Source: Thalassospira sp.
Lineage (GTDB): Bacteria; Pseudomonadota; Alphaproteobacteria; Rhodospirillales; Thalassospiraceae
NCBI RefSeq assembly: GCF_030690045.1
Contig: NZ_JAUYHK010000001.1
Coordinates: 91,949-155,948 of the forward strand
DNA length: 64,000 nucleotides
Direction of reading: 5' to 3'
In this document: in pieces, positions 33,318 to 42,436 of the stretch
Numbering within the stretch: the first letter of the stretch is position 1
Layout of the letters: each line of letters opens with the position of its first letter
Position numbers and translations under genes: made by a program
Notes under the pieces: model-generated
The model's input: the letters and a program-made list of their open reading frames with translations, nothing else
Told to the model about the DNA's origin: nothing
The model's database searches: none

Positions 33318-36046
33318 TGGTGGCTGGTATCAGTTTTGTTTATCCGGCGATGCTGGCCGGGCTGATCCTGTTGCCGGTATTGTGGCTGATCATTCGCAGC
33401 GCCCCGCGTGCGCCCAGACGGCTGGTTTTCCCGGCTGCCCGTTTGTTGTTGGGCCTGTCGGCCACCAGACGCGAAGCCCGCCGCGCCCCGATCTGGCAAA
33501 CCATCCTGCGCAGCCTGATCCTGACGGCCCTGATTGTCGCCGCCGCCCGCCCGGTGATGCATCGAGCCGATTATGCCGGAGCACCGGGATCGATTTTGCT
33601 GATTGCCGAAACCGGCTGGTCCGCGGCGGCCCACTGGCAGGAATACCGGCGCGGCATGCAACAGGTGCTTGATCAGGCCCGCAGTGATGGTCACAGCATC
33701 TATGTCGCCCGCAGTGCCCCCGAACCGTCCGGGGCAACGGACACCGCCCTGTCGCCAATCATTGGCCCCCTGTCACCGCGCGCCGCCGATCAATATGTTG
33801 ACCGGCTTCATCCCGTGCCGTGGCCATCCGATTATATCGGCCTGTCTGATCTGATTTCAAACCGGCAGGATATCACCACGGCGGTTGCCAATGTCATCTG
33901 GATGACCGACGATCTGGTCTTGCCGGGCAAGGAGAAACTGGCCGATGATTTATCGGCAATTGCACCGGTCACCATCCTGCGCCCGCAACAAACCGATCAG
34001 ATTGTGGTGCATGATATGGAACGCACCCGCAACGGCATGCAAGTGACATTGCATCATAACCGCATTGATACCCCGCGCAATGTCGCCCTTCTGGCCCGCG
34101 ATGACCGGGGGCGAGTTCTGTTACAACATGATCTGGTCCTTGATCCAGCCACCAGCCAGACCACTGGCGACATCCTTCTGCCCGGCGACATCACCAATGC
34201 CATCCAAAGCATCGGCCTGCGCGATGTTGAAAGTGCCGCCACCCTTTATCAAACCGGGGCCGGATGGCAGCAGCGCAAGGTCGGCATCATTGTCAGTTCC
34301 GGCGAAACGCCACAATTGCTGTCGGACAGGTTTTTCTTTCTGGATCGTGCGATTTCGCCCTTTGCCAGTATCGCTTACGGCCCACTGGGTGATTTGTTAC
34401 AGGATGGGGTGGATATCCTGGTTGCCGCAGGCCCGATATCGGGTGTCGCCAGTCAACGTGCCCCTCTGTCGCAATGGATCGATGCGGGTGGTATGCTGGT
34501 GCGGTTCGCCGGATTGCAGGATCATGGCAGCGAACAGGGATTCCTGCCGGTCACATTGCGGCTGGGCAATCGCGATTTTGGCGGATCCATGTCATGGGAG
34601 AAACCCAAACGTCTGGTCGATTTCCCTGAAACCAGCCCGTTTTTTGGTATTGATGTACCAAATGACATCACGGTCAACCGGCAACTTTTGGCCGAACCGG
34701 ACGCGGATATCGTGCAAAAAACCTGGGCTCGGCTGGATGATGGTACCCCCCTGATCACCAGCGCCCCGCAAAATGCCGGGCGCATCGTGTTGTTTCATGT
34801 CACACCGTGGGCGGATTGGTCAGGTTTGCCGATGTCAGGGCTGTTTGTGGAATTGTGGCAACGTTTGTTGCCCCTTGCCAGCCCGTCCGACCAATCTGCC
34901 AATGATTTGCAAACCGCCCTGCCTGCGCAATCGGTGCTGGATGGATATGGCCGCTCCCATCAATCCGATGCGATGGTTCTGCCCCTGCGCGGCACCCCCC
35001 AATTGCCCGATCCACGCCACCCGCCCGGCATCTATGGCAGTAACGGTCAGGCCATTGCCGTCAATCTGGGCCATTTTCTGACCGGGCTGGACCAAAAAAT
35101 CCGCTGGCCGGACGGGGTTGTCAGCCGCACCCTGACCGGGCAGGACCAGATTGATCTGGCTGCACTGTGTCTGCTGACCGCAACGGTTTTGCTGATGCTT
35201 GATACCCTGATCCTTCTGGCAATTAATCATGTCAGTGCATGGCGGGCGCGTCGTTATGCCATGGGGAAAATCACCGGGTTTCTGGTGCTGGTTCTTACTG
35301 GTTATGGCCTGATTTCCGGTCATCCGGCACAGGCCACCAACAATAGCGAGGCCGCCCTGCAACCCAGACTGGCCTATCTGCAAACCAATGTCGCGGCGAT
35401 TGACCGGCTCAGTCATTCCGGTCTGGCGGGGTTATCGGAAATCCTGCGGCGGCGCAGTGCCGCCAGCCTGGCCGCCCCACACGGCATTGATCCAGAAACC
35501 GACGATTTGTCGTTTTATCCGCTGATTTACTGGCCGCTCAATGACGGACAGCAGCAACTATCGGATTTTGCCCGTGACAAACTGAACCGCTATCTGGATG
35601 GGGGCGGCATGATCCTGATCGACAGCCGCGACCGCGAAGTTCAGCCCGCCCGCCTGCGCCATTTGCTGGCCGGGCTGGAAATTCCCATTCTGGACCGCGC
35701 ACCATCCGATCATATCATTTTCCGCAGTTTCTATTTGCTCGATCAGGCATATGGCCGGTTCGAGGCACCGTTATGGCTGGATGCAACACCCGACACGCGC
35801 TTGGACGGGGTAGCATCCGTGCTATTTGGCGGCAATGACTGGGCCGCTGCATGGACCCTGCCACAAGAAACCGATGCCGACACCGGCCAACCTCCGGTCG
35901 CCCGGTTACGCCCCGACGACATCACCGCCCAGCAACACGAAATGGCGCTACGCTTTGGTGTCAATCTGGTGATGTATGCCCTGACCGGCAGTTACAAGGG
36001 AGATCAGGTGCATTTGCCTGCCATCCTTGAAAGGCTGGGCCGCTGA
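33314..36046 (+). CDS. Membrane protein with BatA N-terminal, VWA-like and DUF4159 domains
   Basis: 910 aa. Residues ~1-90 are the BatA/aerotolerance-regulator N-terminal domain with two helices (FVYPAMLAGLILLPVLWLII; ILRSLILTALIVAAARPVM). A large, probably periplasmic, part resembles a degenerate VWA/glutamine-amidotransferase-like fold. A further helix lies near residue 620. The C-terminal ~220 residues are DUF4159 (LAYLQTNVAAIDRLSHSGLAGLSEILRRR, FYPLIYWPL, NRYLDGGGMILIDSRD, IIFRSFYLLD). The MoxR partner and envelope location suggest assembly or stress control of an envelope complex; this is inference. It overlaps genes on both sides, so it is translationally coupled. Confidence 0.88.
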   Translation: MMVAGISFVYPAMLAGLILLPVLWLIIRSAPRAPRRLVFPAARLLLGLSATRREARRAPIWQTILRSLILTALIVAAARPVMHRADYAGAPGSILLIAETGWSAAAHWQEYRRGMQQVLDQARSDGHSIYVARSAPEPSGATDTALSPIIGPLSPRAADQYVDRLHPVPWPSDYIGLSDLISNRQDITTAVANVIWMTDDLVLPGKEKLADDLSAIAPVTILRPQQTDQIVVHDMERTRNGMQVTLHHNRIDTPRNVALLARDDRGRVLLQHDLVLDPATSQTTGDILLPGDITNAIQSIGLRDVESAATLYQTGAGWQQRKVGIIVSSGETPQLLSDRFFFLDRAISPFASIAYGPLGDLLQDGVDILVAAGPISGVASQRAPLSQWIDAGGMLVRFAGLQDHGSEQGFLPVTLRLGNRDFGGSMSWEKPKRLVDFPETSPFFGIDVPNDITVNRQLLAEPDADIVQKTWARLDDGTPLITSAPQNAGRIVLFHVTPWADWSGLPMSGLFVELWQRLLPLASPSDQSANDLQTALPAQSVLDGYGRSHQSDAMVLPLRGTPQLPDPRHPPGIYGSNGQAIAVNLGHFLTGLDQKIRWPDGVVSRTLTGQDQIDLAALCLLTATVLLMLDTLILLAINHVSAWRARRYAMGKITGFLVLVLTGYGLISGHPAQATNNSEAALQPRLAYLQTNVAAIDRLSHSGLAGLSEILRRRSAASLAAPHGIDPETDDLSFYPLIYWPLNDGQQQLSDFARDKLNRYLDGGGMILIDSRDREVQPARLRHLLAGLEIPILDRAPSDHIIFRSFYLLDQAYGRFEAPLWLDATPDTRLDGVASVLFGGNDWAAAWTLPQETDADTGQPPVARLRPDDITAQQHEMALRFGVNLVMYALTGSYKGDQVHLPAILERLGR

Positions 36047-38121
36047 TGCAGAACTGGCAAAATTTCCAGATTGCCCCGATGATCGACCTGTCACTGTTGC
36101 AGATTGTTGGCATTACCTGTTTTGTTCTGATGCTGCTTTGCGCCATTCTGGGCGCACGCGGTACATTATGGCGCAGCATCGCGCTGGCCGGGTTGTTGCT
36201 GGCCCTACTGACCCCGCAGGTAACCGATCAGGAACGCGAAAAACTCAGCGATATTGTTCTGGTGCTGGCGGATCGGTCAGACAGTCAGAATATTGGCAAT
36301 CGCACATCACAAACCGATCAGGCACTGGCGGATTTACGTGCCCGTTATGACGATGATCCTTCCATCGAATTGCGCATCGAAAATGTTGATGGCACCACCG
36401 ACACCCGCCTGTTTGCCGCCCTTGACCGTCTTTTGGGCGGCATACCACGGGAAAGACTGTCGGCGGTGGTGATGATCACCGACGGGCAAGTGCACGACAT
36501 CCCGTCCAGCCTGACCCTTGATGCCCCCCTGCATGCCCTGATCACCGGGGCCGGGGATGAACGCGACCGGCGGCTGGTGGTCCGACAAAGTGCCGATTAC
36601 GGCATTGTCGGCAAGGATGCGGAATTCATGGTCGAGGCCATTGACCCTGCCCTTGCACCCGGCACCCCGATCACCGCCCGTTTCCTGCACGAAGATGGTA
36701 GCGAACGCGACATTACCCTACCTGCCAATCAGCCCGAACGGATCACTTTGGCCGTCCCCCATGCCGGACCGGTGATCGGCGAAATTCGCATTGACCCCGC
36801 CCCCGATGAATTCGATACCAGCAACAACCGTCTGATCCTTGAAAGCATGGGAGTTCGGGATCGCTTGCGGGTTTTGCTGTTATCGGGGGAACCGCATCCA
36901 GGCGAACGGGCATGGCGCAATTTGTTGCGGGCCGATCCGGGGGTTGATCTGGTGCATTTCACCATTCTGCGCCCGCCGGAAAAGGGCGATGACACCCCGA
37001 TCAATGAACTGGCGCTGATTCCATTCCCGATCCGCGATTTGTTCGAGGTCCGGCTGCGTCAGTTTGACCTGATCATTTTTGACCGGTATCAGATGCGCGG
37101 TGTCCTGCCAGTGCAATATCTGGAAAAGGTGGTGGATTATGTCCTCTGGGGCGGGGCGGCCCTGATTGTCGCTGGGCCGGAATATATTGCCCCCGATGGT
37201 CTGGCCCATACGGTTCTGGGTCGGATGATGCCCCTACAAGCCACCGGGCAGGTGATCGAACAGGCCTTTGTCCCGCGCATCGATCAAACCGGTCGTTTGC
37301 ATCCGGTCACTGCCCCGATTGCCGGGCCGAACAATACTGATCCGAAATGGGGGCACTGGTACCGGCAACTGGAAACCCGTGTGACCGATGATCGTGCCAT
37401 GACCCTTTTAACCGGGATCAATGATTTACCGTTACTGACTCTGTCAAGGGTTGAAGAAGGCCGTGCCGCCATCCTCAGCAGTGATCAGATGTGGCTGTGG
37501 CAGCGCGGCCATGAAGGCGGCGGCCCGATTGCTGAATTGTTGCGCCGTTTGTCGCACTGGCTGATGAAGGAACCGGCACTTGATGAAAACAATATCGACA
37601 CGGCAAGATCAGCCGACGGTGATACGGTAGTCGTCACATGGCGCAAGGTTGGCCCGCCCCCGATGACGGCCTATGGCGTCGATCCGGTATCTGGCGAAAC
37701 TGTCGAAGCCCCGTTCGAACAACAGGCCGATGACCAGACCTGGCATGCACAATTGCCGATTGCCAGCCGCGGCCTGATCCGGGTACGGGCACGTGATCGC
37801 GACATGAATTTGCAAACCGGCCTGCATGTCGATCGCGATTTCCTGACCGATGAGCGTCGAAATACCAGTTCCACCCCGGAATTGCTGCAAGACATCGTTG
37901 CCGCCAATGGTGGCCATATCCAGCGCATTGAAACCGGCTTGCCTGATTTCCGCCGGGTGAACCGCGATCAGGCATGGCAGGGCAATCAATGGGCAGGACT
38001 GGTCAAAACCGAAAGTTACCGAACCTTGGCAGGCGGCATTACCAACCTGCTGCCAGTGCCGTTGATTGCCATTCTGATCGGCCTGTTGTGCCTGTTTGGC
38101 TGGCGACGGGAAACCCGGTAA
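36046..38121 (+). CDS. VWA/amidotransferase-like membrane protein of the MoxR operon
   Basis: 691 aa. Two N-terminal helices (LLQIVGITCFVLMLLCAIL; SIALAGLLLALLTPQV) are followed by a VWA-like domain with IVLVLADRSDSQN. This replaces the MIDAS DxSxS by D-R-S-D-S-Q, and VVMITDGQVHD is intact. Then come Ig-like segments, a class I amidotransferase-like region (LRVLLLSGEPHPGERAWRN; WGGAALIVAGPEY) and a C-terminal helix (GGITNLLPVPLIAILIGLLCLF) before a short basic tail. It starts at TGATG shared with the preceding stop. Last gene of the operon, ending immediately at a convergent LysR gene. Function unknown. Confidence 0.86.
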   Translation: MQNWQNFQIAPMIDLSLLQIVGITCFVLMLLCAILGARGTLWRSIALAGLLLALLTPQVTDQEREKLSDIVLVLADRSDSQNIGNRTSQTDQALADLRARYDDDPSIELRIENVDGTTDTRLFAALDRLLGGIPRERLSAVVMITDGQVHDIPSSLTLDAPLHALITGAGDERDRRLVVRQSADYGIVGKDAEFMVEAIDPALAPGTPITARFLHEDGSERDITLPANQPERITLAVPHAGPVIGEIRIDPAPDEFDTSNNRLILESMGVRDRLRVLLLSGEPHPGERAWRNLLRADPGVDLVHFTILRPPEKGDDTPINELALIPFPIRDLFEVRLRQFDLIIFDRYQMRGVLPVQYLEKVVDYVLWGGAALIVAGPEYIAPDGLAHTVLGRMMPLQATGQVIEQAFVPRIDQTGRLHPVTAPIAGPNNTDPKWGHWYRQLETRVTDDRAMTLLTGINDLPLLTLSRVEEGRAAILSSDQMWLWQRGHEGGGPIAELLRRLSHWLMKEPALDENNIDTARSADGDTVVVTWRKVGPPPMTAYGVDPVSGETVEAPFEQQADDQTWHAQLPIASRGLIRVRARDRDMNLQTGLHVDRDFLTDERRNTSSTPELLQDIVAANGGHIQRIETGLPDFRRVNRDQAWQGNQWAGLVKTESYRTLAGGITNLLPVPLIAILIGLLCLFGWRRETR

Positions 38122-39069
38122 TCAGGAAATATCGGCCGAACCAGCCTGTTCCTGCGGTTCGTTGCAAAAATCAGCGATGCCGCCACGAAAACGGTCGGCC
38201 AGAAAATCAATAAACAGCCTGACCTTGGTCGGCAAATGTCGCCGTTCGGGATAGACCGCATAAATCCCCCCGCCCGGATAGCTGTAATTGGTCATGATCG
38301 GCACCAGCGTTCCAGCCTTCAGCGCGTCAATGATGATAAATTCCGGTTCGCGGGCAATACCGATGCCTCGTATTGCGGCGGTGGATGTGAATTCGCCATT
38401 ATTGCACGACATCACCGGATCGACGCGCACACTGACCGGGCCGTCCGGCCCCTCGAATTCCCAGATATTAGGGCTGCTGATATTGGTATAGGAAAGCGTG
38501 CGGTGATGGATCAGATCGGCGGGATGGATCGGTTCGCCATTTTGGGCAATATAATCGGGGGAAGCGACCAGAAAAGTTTTGAACGGTGCCAATTTGCGGG
38601 CGATCAGGCTGGAATCCTTTAACCGGGTAATCCGGATCGCCAGATCAAATCCCTCGGCCACCAGATCGACCAAATGATCCGCCAGATGAATATCGATATG
38701 CAAGCCCGGATAACGGCACATAAATTCCGTCACCAGTCCGGACAAATACCGTTGCCCGAATGTCAGCGGGGCCGAAATGCGCAAGGTGCCGCGCGGGGTG
38801 CCGCGCAAATCGCTCAAGGCATGTTCGGCGGCTTCGATTTCCTCGACCACCCGCGCACAATGCAGATAAAATGTCGATCCGGCATCGGTCAGGCTCAGAC
38901 GACGTGTCGTCCGGTTCAACAACCTTATTCCCAGATTGTCTTCCAGCTTGGTCACATGTTTGCTGACGGCGGATTTCGACATACCCAGCTTGCGCGCCGC
39001 GCCTGAAAAGCTCAGTTCTTCGACGACGCGGGCAAAAACCGTCATCCCGTCCAGATTGCCGATTAACAT
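38122..39069 (-). CDS. LysR-family transcriptional regulator
   Basis: 315 aa. The N-terminal winged HTH (MTVFARVVEELSFSGAARKLGMSKSAVSKHVTKLEDNLG) and the ligand-binding domain are of the large 'CrgA/DsdC-like' LysR group (SDLRGTPRGTLRISAPLTFGQRYLSGLV; VDLVAEGFDLAIRI). An in-frame start eight residues in is possible. The gene abuts the stop of the MoxR operon (0 bases between the two stop codons) and is divergent from the glutathionyl-hydroquinone reductase gene 148 bases away, which is the obvious candidate target. Confidence 0.9.
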   Translation of the reverse strand: MLIGNLDGMTVFARVVEELSFSGAARKLGMSKSAVSKHVTKLEDNLGIRLLNRTTRRLSLTDAGSTFYLHCARVVEEIEAAEHALSDLRGTPRGTLRISAPLTFGQRYLSGLVTEFMCRYPGLHIDIHLADHLVDLVAEGFDLAIRITRLKDSSLIARKLAPFKTFLVASPDYIAQNGEPIHPADLIHHRTLSYTNISSPNIWEFEGPDGPVSVRVDPVMSCNNGEFTSTAAIRGIGIAREPEFIIIDALKAGTLVPIMTNYSYPGGGIYAVYPERRHLPTKVRLFIDFLADRFRGGIADFCNEPQEQAGSADIS

Positions 39070-39217
39070 CCCGGATCATCCTTATTGTTGCCCAAAGGGA
39101 AACAAATTAATGGCACAACGCCCCATTGCCTTCAACGGGGAAAATGTCATGATATCGGCAAGGAAACAGTTCAGGATGTAAACGCGCCGCACGGCACGAA
39201 ATCAAAAGGATACGGCA

Positions 39218-40171
39218 ATGGGTTTGTTGATTGAGGGCGTTTGGAAAGACCAGTGGTACGATACCAAATCGTCCGGTGGCAACTTCAAACGTCAGGACAG
39301 CGCCTTTCGCCAAACCCTTTGCGTTGATGGCAGCGGTCCGTTCCCCGCCGAAGCCGGGCGGTATCATCTTTATGTGTCCCATGCCTGCCCGTGGGCGCAC
39401 CGCACCCTGATTTTTCGCCACCTCAAAGGGCTGACCGATATGATCCCGGTATCGGTGGTGCATTGGCGCATGCTGGAAAATGGCTGGGAATTTACCGATG
39501 ATTTACCTGACCATTTGGGGGCGCGGGATTTTCTGTATCAGCTTTATCGCGATGCCAACCCCGATTACACCGGGCGCGTCACTGTCCCGGTGCTGTGGGA
39601 CACCAAAACCAGCACCATCGTCAATAACGAATCCGCCGATATTATCCGCATTTTCAACAGTGCCTTTGACCATCTGGGCGCAACACCCGGCGATTATTAC
39701 CCCGCGCCCCTGCGTGCCGAAATTGATGCGGTCAATGACCGGGTTTATCACGACGTCAATAACGGGGTTTACAAGGCCGGCTTTGCTACAAAACAGACTG
39801 CCTACGAAGAAGCCGTTACGACCCTGTTTGAAACCCTTGACTGGCTGGAAGAGCGCCTTTCGAGACAAGCTTATGTCGCCGGACCACAAATAACCGAGGC
39901 CGACTGGCGGTTATTTACCACCTTGCTGCGTTTTGATGCCGTCTATCACGGGCATTTCAAATGCAACATCCGCATGTTGAAGGATTACCCCAATCTGTGG
40001 GCATATACCCGTGCGCTGTATCAGGTGCCCGGCGTGCGGAACACCGTGCATTTTGACCATATCAAGGGCCATTATTACGAAAGCCACGAAACCATCAATC
40101 CGACCGGGGTAGTCCCGATGGGCCCGGTTCTGGATTTTGAGGCCCCGCATAACCGGCCCCCTCTTGAATAA
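39218..40171 (+). CDS. Glutathionyl-hydroquinone reductase (Xi-class GST)
   Basis: 317 aa. Xi-class glutathione transferase of the YqjG/ECM4 family, which removes glutathione from glutathionyl-hydroquinones. The catalytic C57-P-W motif is in YLYVSHACPWAHRT (residues ~51-63), and WDTKTSTIVNNESADIIRIF is the glutathione gamma-Glu binding segment. A C-terminal helical domain with RLFTTLLRFDAVYHGHFKCNIR follows. Length is normal. An adjacent divergent LysR gene suggests induction by quinone or aromatic stress. Confidence 0.94.
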   Translation: MGLLIEGVWKDQWYDTKSSGGNFKRQDSAFRQTLCVDGSGPFPAEAGRYHLYVSHACPWAHRTLIFRHLKGLTDMIPVSVVHWRMLENGWEFTDDLPDHLGARDFLYQLYRDANPDYTGRVTVPVLWDTKTSTIVNNESADIIRIFNSAFDHLGATPGDYYPAPLRAEIDAVNDRVYHDVNNGVYKAGFATKQTAYEEAVTTLFETLDWLEERLSRQAYVAGPQITEADWRLFTTLLRFDAVYHGHFKCNIRMLKDYPNLWAYTRALYQVPGVRNTVHFDHIKGHYYESHETINPTGVVPMGPVLDFEAPHNRPPLE

Positions 40172-40267
40172 TCCGATGTCATTGCAAACATAAAAAGCCG
40201 GGTTGTCACCAAAACGGTGCATTGCATGCAACAGCATCACCATCGGATTTGTCTGGTTTTTCACATA

Positions 40268-41014
40268 ATGACGCTACGCTTGGTGGCGTGGTTTTTTTTG
40301 TGGATTAGCGGATGGTGTATTGCCAGTGCCGCCACCGCCCATGCCGGGGCCGATCTGGAAGCCCATGCCCGACATCGTCCGCCCGAAATGACCGTCGATC
40401 AAAACGGCATCATTGGCGGGCCGTTATATGTCATTCTGAACGAAGCCGCCCGACGGGCCGGTATCAGCATCACCTGGATCGCCAAACCCTTTGCCCGCTC
40501 GCTGGTTGAATTGCAGCAAGGGCGTGAGGTCATCGTGCCCCGCACCTTCCGGACCGATGAACGTGCGATCTATATCGATTTCACCGTATCGATTCTGGAT
40601 CGTACCAAAAAGGTCGAATTTTTCTATGACCGCAACCGCCCGGTCTGGATCAACCAATATGACGACCTTTATGGCTATCTGATCGGGGTGAAACGCGGCA
40701 CATCCTATTTTGCACGATTTGATGCCGACACGGTTCTGGCAACCGACCCGGTCCCCGATGATACGTTGCTGGTGCGTCTGCTTGCGGCCGGGCGTATTGA
40801 TGTAGTGGCAAGTGTTGACCGGGCCGCCTTTGAACAGGCCGCCCGCGCCCATCAGTATCAAAGTTGGGTCACCAGTGATTACAGTTTTACCGAAATCACC
40901 GAAACGCTTTATGCGATGAAAAAAGGATCGCTGTATTATAACCGGCTGAATACAGCGTTACAGGCCATGATTACAGACGGCACGATTACCGAAATTTACA
41001 ATCCGGCCAATTAA
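40268..41014 (+). CDS. Periplasmic solute-binding protein, family 3-like
   Basis: 248 aa with a signal peptide (TLRLVAWFFLWISGWCIASAATAHA). The mature part resembles a short SBP_bac_3 fold (GGPLYVILNEAARRAGISITWI; VPRTFRTDERAIYIDFT; LIGVKRGTSYFARF; LLAAGRIDVVASVDRAAFEQAA; AMKKGSLYYNRLNTALQAMITDGTITEIY). There is no cognate permease or ATPase nearby, so it is an orphan binding protein, possibly a sensor input. ATG 40268 gives a good signal peptide but no clear Shine-Dalgarno; upstream ATGs at 40217 and 40226 are in frame. Confidence 0.78.
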   Translation: MTLRLVAWFFLWISGWCIASAATAHAGADLEAHARHRPPEMTVDQNGIIGGPLYVILNEAARRAGISITWIAKPFARSLVELQQGREVIVPRTFRTDERAIYIDFTVSILDRTKKVEFFYDRNRPVWINQYDDLYGYLIGVKRGTSYFARFDADTVLATDPVPDDTLLVRLLAAGRIDVVASVDRAAFEQAARAHQYQSWVTSDYSFTEITETLYAMKKGSLYYNRLNTALQAMITDGTITEIYNPAN

Positions 41015-41017
41015 AAA

Positions 41018-41047
41018 ACCCCCGAAGCCTGTGCCCCGGGGGTCTGA
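41018..41047. terminator. Bidirectional terminator between the binding protein and the ATP synthase operon
   Basis: ACCCCCG pairs with CGGGGGT across a 12-base loop. On the minus strand it is followed by TTTTTTAA, a strong tail for the atp operon. On the plus strand it is followed by CTGATTTT. Confidence 0.85.
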
Positions 41048-41079
41048 TTTTCGTGAACCGGTTCAGGGTCGAACCCTGA

Positions 41080-41580
41080 TCAGTTCAAGCGGACCTTGAG
41101 TTCCGCAATCGCATCTTTCACCAGTTCATCGGACTTCGCCGCGGTTACCTTTTCAGAAACCAACGCCAAAGTAGCCTGTGCCGCGATTTCGGCCACACGG
41201 GCGCGAACTTCGGCAACGGCCTGATGTTCAAGATTACCGATACGATCCAAGGCCTGCTGTTCGCGACGCTTGAGCGAGGTTTCCAGCTCGACCTTGGCAT
41301 TGGCCAGCATGCGGTCGGCTTCCACCTTGGCATGGGCACGGATTTCATCGGCTTCTTTCAGGGCTTCGCGCTGCTTGGCCTGATATTTGGCCAACAAATC
41401 CTGCGCTTCTTCACGCAGACGCTGGGCTTCTTCCAGTTCGTCAGAAATCTTCTGTGCACGCTTGTCGAGTGCAATACCGATCCCTTTCCAAGCTTTGAAA
41501 CCGCCAAAGCCCACGACCAAAAGGAAAGAAAGCGTGGTCCAGGTATAAGGGTCCGTCAGGAAAGTAACTTCATGTTCCAT
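41080..41580 (-). CDS. atpF: F0F1 ATP synthase subunit b
   Basis: 166 aa. One N-terminal membrane helix (YTWTTLSFLLVVGFGGFKAW) is followed by a long charged coiled coil (ISDELEEAQRLREEAQDLLAKYQAKQREALKEADEIRAHAKVEADRML) and a C-terminal part that contacts delta. It forms the peripheral stalk as a heterodimer with b'. It is the last gene of the F0 operon; the F1 genes are not here, an arrangement normal in Alphaproteobacteria. Confidence 0.95.
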   Translation of the reverse strand: MEHEVTFLTDPYTWTTLSFLLVVGFGGFKAWKGIGIALDKRAQKISDELEEAQRLREEAQDLLAKYQAKQREALKEADEIRAHAKVEADRMLANAKVELETSLKRREQQALDRIGNLEHQAVAEVRARVAEIAAQATLALVSEKVTAAKSDELVKDAIAELKVRLN

Positions 41581-41586
41581 GATACA

Positions 41587-42072
41587 TTACTCCCCAACAA
41601 TCACCGAGACAGCCTTTTCGGCAGTCTTAGGCTGAACCTTGACACCGATCAGCTTTTCGGTCGCTTCGCGGGCAAGATCGGCTGCGGCATCGGCCACACC
41701 AGTCATCGCCTGCAATTTTGCTTCCGCAATGCTTTTTTCGGCATCAGATGTCTTTTTCGACAGCTTCTTGGCCACTGCTTCGGTCTTGGCAGCCTGTTCG
41801 GCGGCGGCCTTTTCCGAGGCAACGCGAATGTCTTCCTGGGCGGCACTGCGGGCTTCCGCAAGGGCTGCTTCGTATTTCGCGATGGCGGCATCGGTATCGT
41901 CTTTCAACGCCCGTGCCTTGCCAAGATTGTCTTCAATGGTCTTGTGACGGCGTTCCAGAACTTCGCCGACCTTCGGCAAAGCCACCCGTGCCATCAGCAT
42001 ATAAAGAATGCCGAAAACCACAAACAGCCAGAAGATCTGTTCCGAGAACGTCGAAATATCAAACTGCGGCAT
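41587..42072 (-). CDS. atpG: F0F1 ATP synthase subunit b'
   Basis: 161 aa. A second, divergent b-type subunit with an N-terminal helix (IFWLFVVFGILYMLMARVALPKV) and an Ala/Glu-rich coiled coil. Presence of paired b and b' is typical of alphaproteobacteria and photosynthetic organisms. It lies 6 bases upstream of subunit b. The symbol for b' varies between genomes (atpG or atpF2), and the gamma subunit is also called atpG elsewhere. Confidence 0.94.
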   Translation of the reverse strand: MPQFDISTFSEQIFWLFVVFGILYMLMARVALPKVGEVLERRHKTIEDNLGKARALKDDTDAAIAKYEAALAEARSAAQEDIRVASEKAAAEQAAKTEAVAKKLSKKTSDAEKSIAEAKLQAMTGVADAAADLAREATEKLIGVKVQPKTAEKAVSVIVGE

Positions 42073-42146
42073 AGCAGACTCCCGAATTCAGCGAACCGGC
42101 GAGGACGCGCCTCGCCGGGCCGAGATATTCGCGTGAATAGTGCCGA

Positions 42147-42371
42147 TTAGCCGAACAGAACGATCAGCGCAACGACGAGTGCGAACAGTGCAATAGCTTC
42201 GGTAACGGCAAAGCCGATCCAGCCATAAAGTTCAACATCGCCCTTGGCAGCCGGGTTACGGCCAACAGTCGCAATCAGGCTCGACCAGATGTTACCAACC
42301 CCGATACCGGCACCAATCATGCCAATAGCAGCCAGGCCCGCACCGATCATCTTTGCAGCATCGAGTTCCAT
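42147..42371 (-). CDS. atpE: F0F1 ATP synthase subunit c
   Basis: 74 aa hairpin of two membrane helices. The glycine-rich first helix has G20-A-G-I-G-V-G26, the polar loop is R38-N-P-A, and the ion-carrying carboxylate is E58 in FAVTEAIALF. Residues around the site are those of a proton-translocating c-ring, not the sodium type (no Q/S ligands). About 65 bases separate it from atpB. Confidence 0.97.
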   Translation of the reverse strand: MELDAAKMIGAGLAAIGMIGAGIGVGNIWSSLIATVGRNPAAKGDVELYGWIGFAVTEAIALFALVVALIVLFG

Positions 42372-42436
42372 AACTTCACCCTTTCGAATTTCTTAAAAGG
42401 CAATCAGAAAAAAAGATCACACCCGCCACACACACA

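Noticed and set aside
41224..42150. 308-codon frame antisense to the b and b' subunit genes
   Set aside because: It spans two well-defined atp genes and their junction; no recognisable protein.
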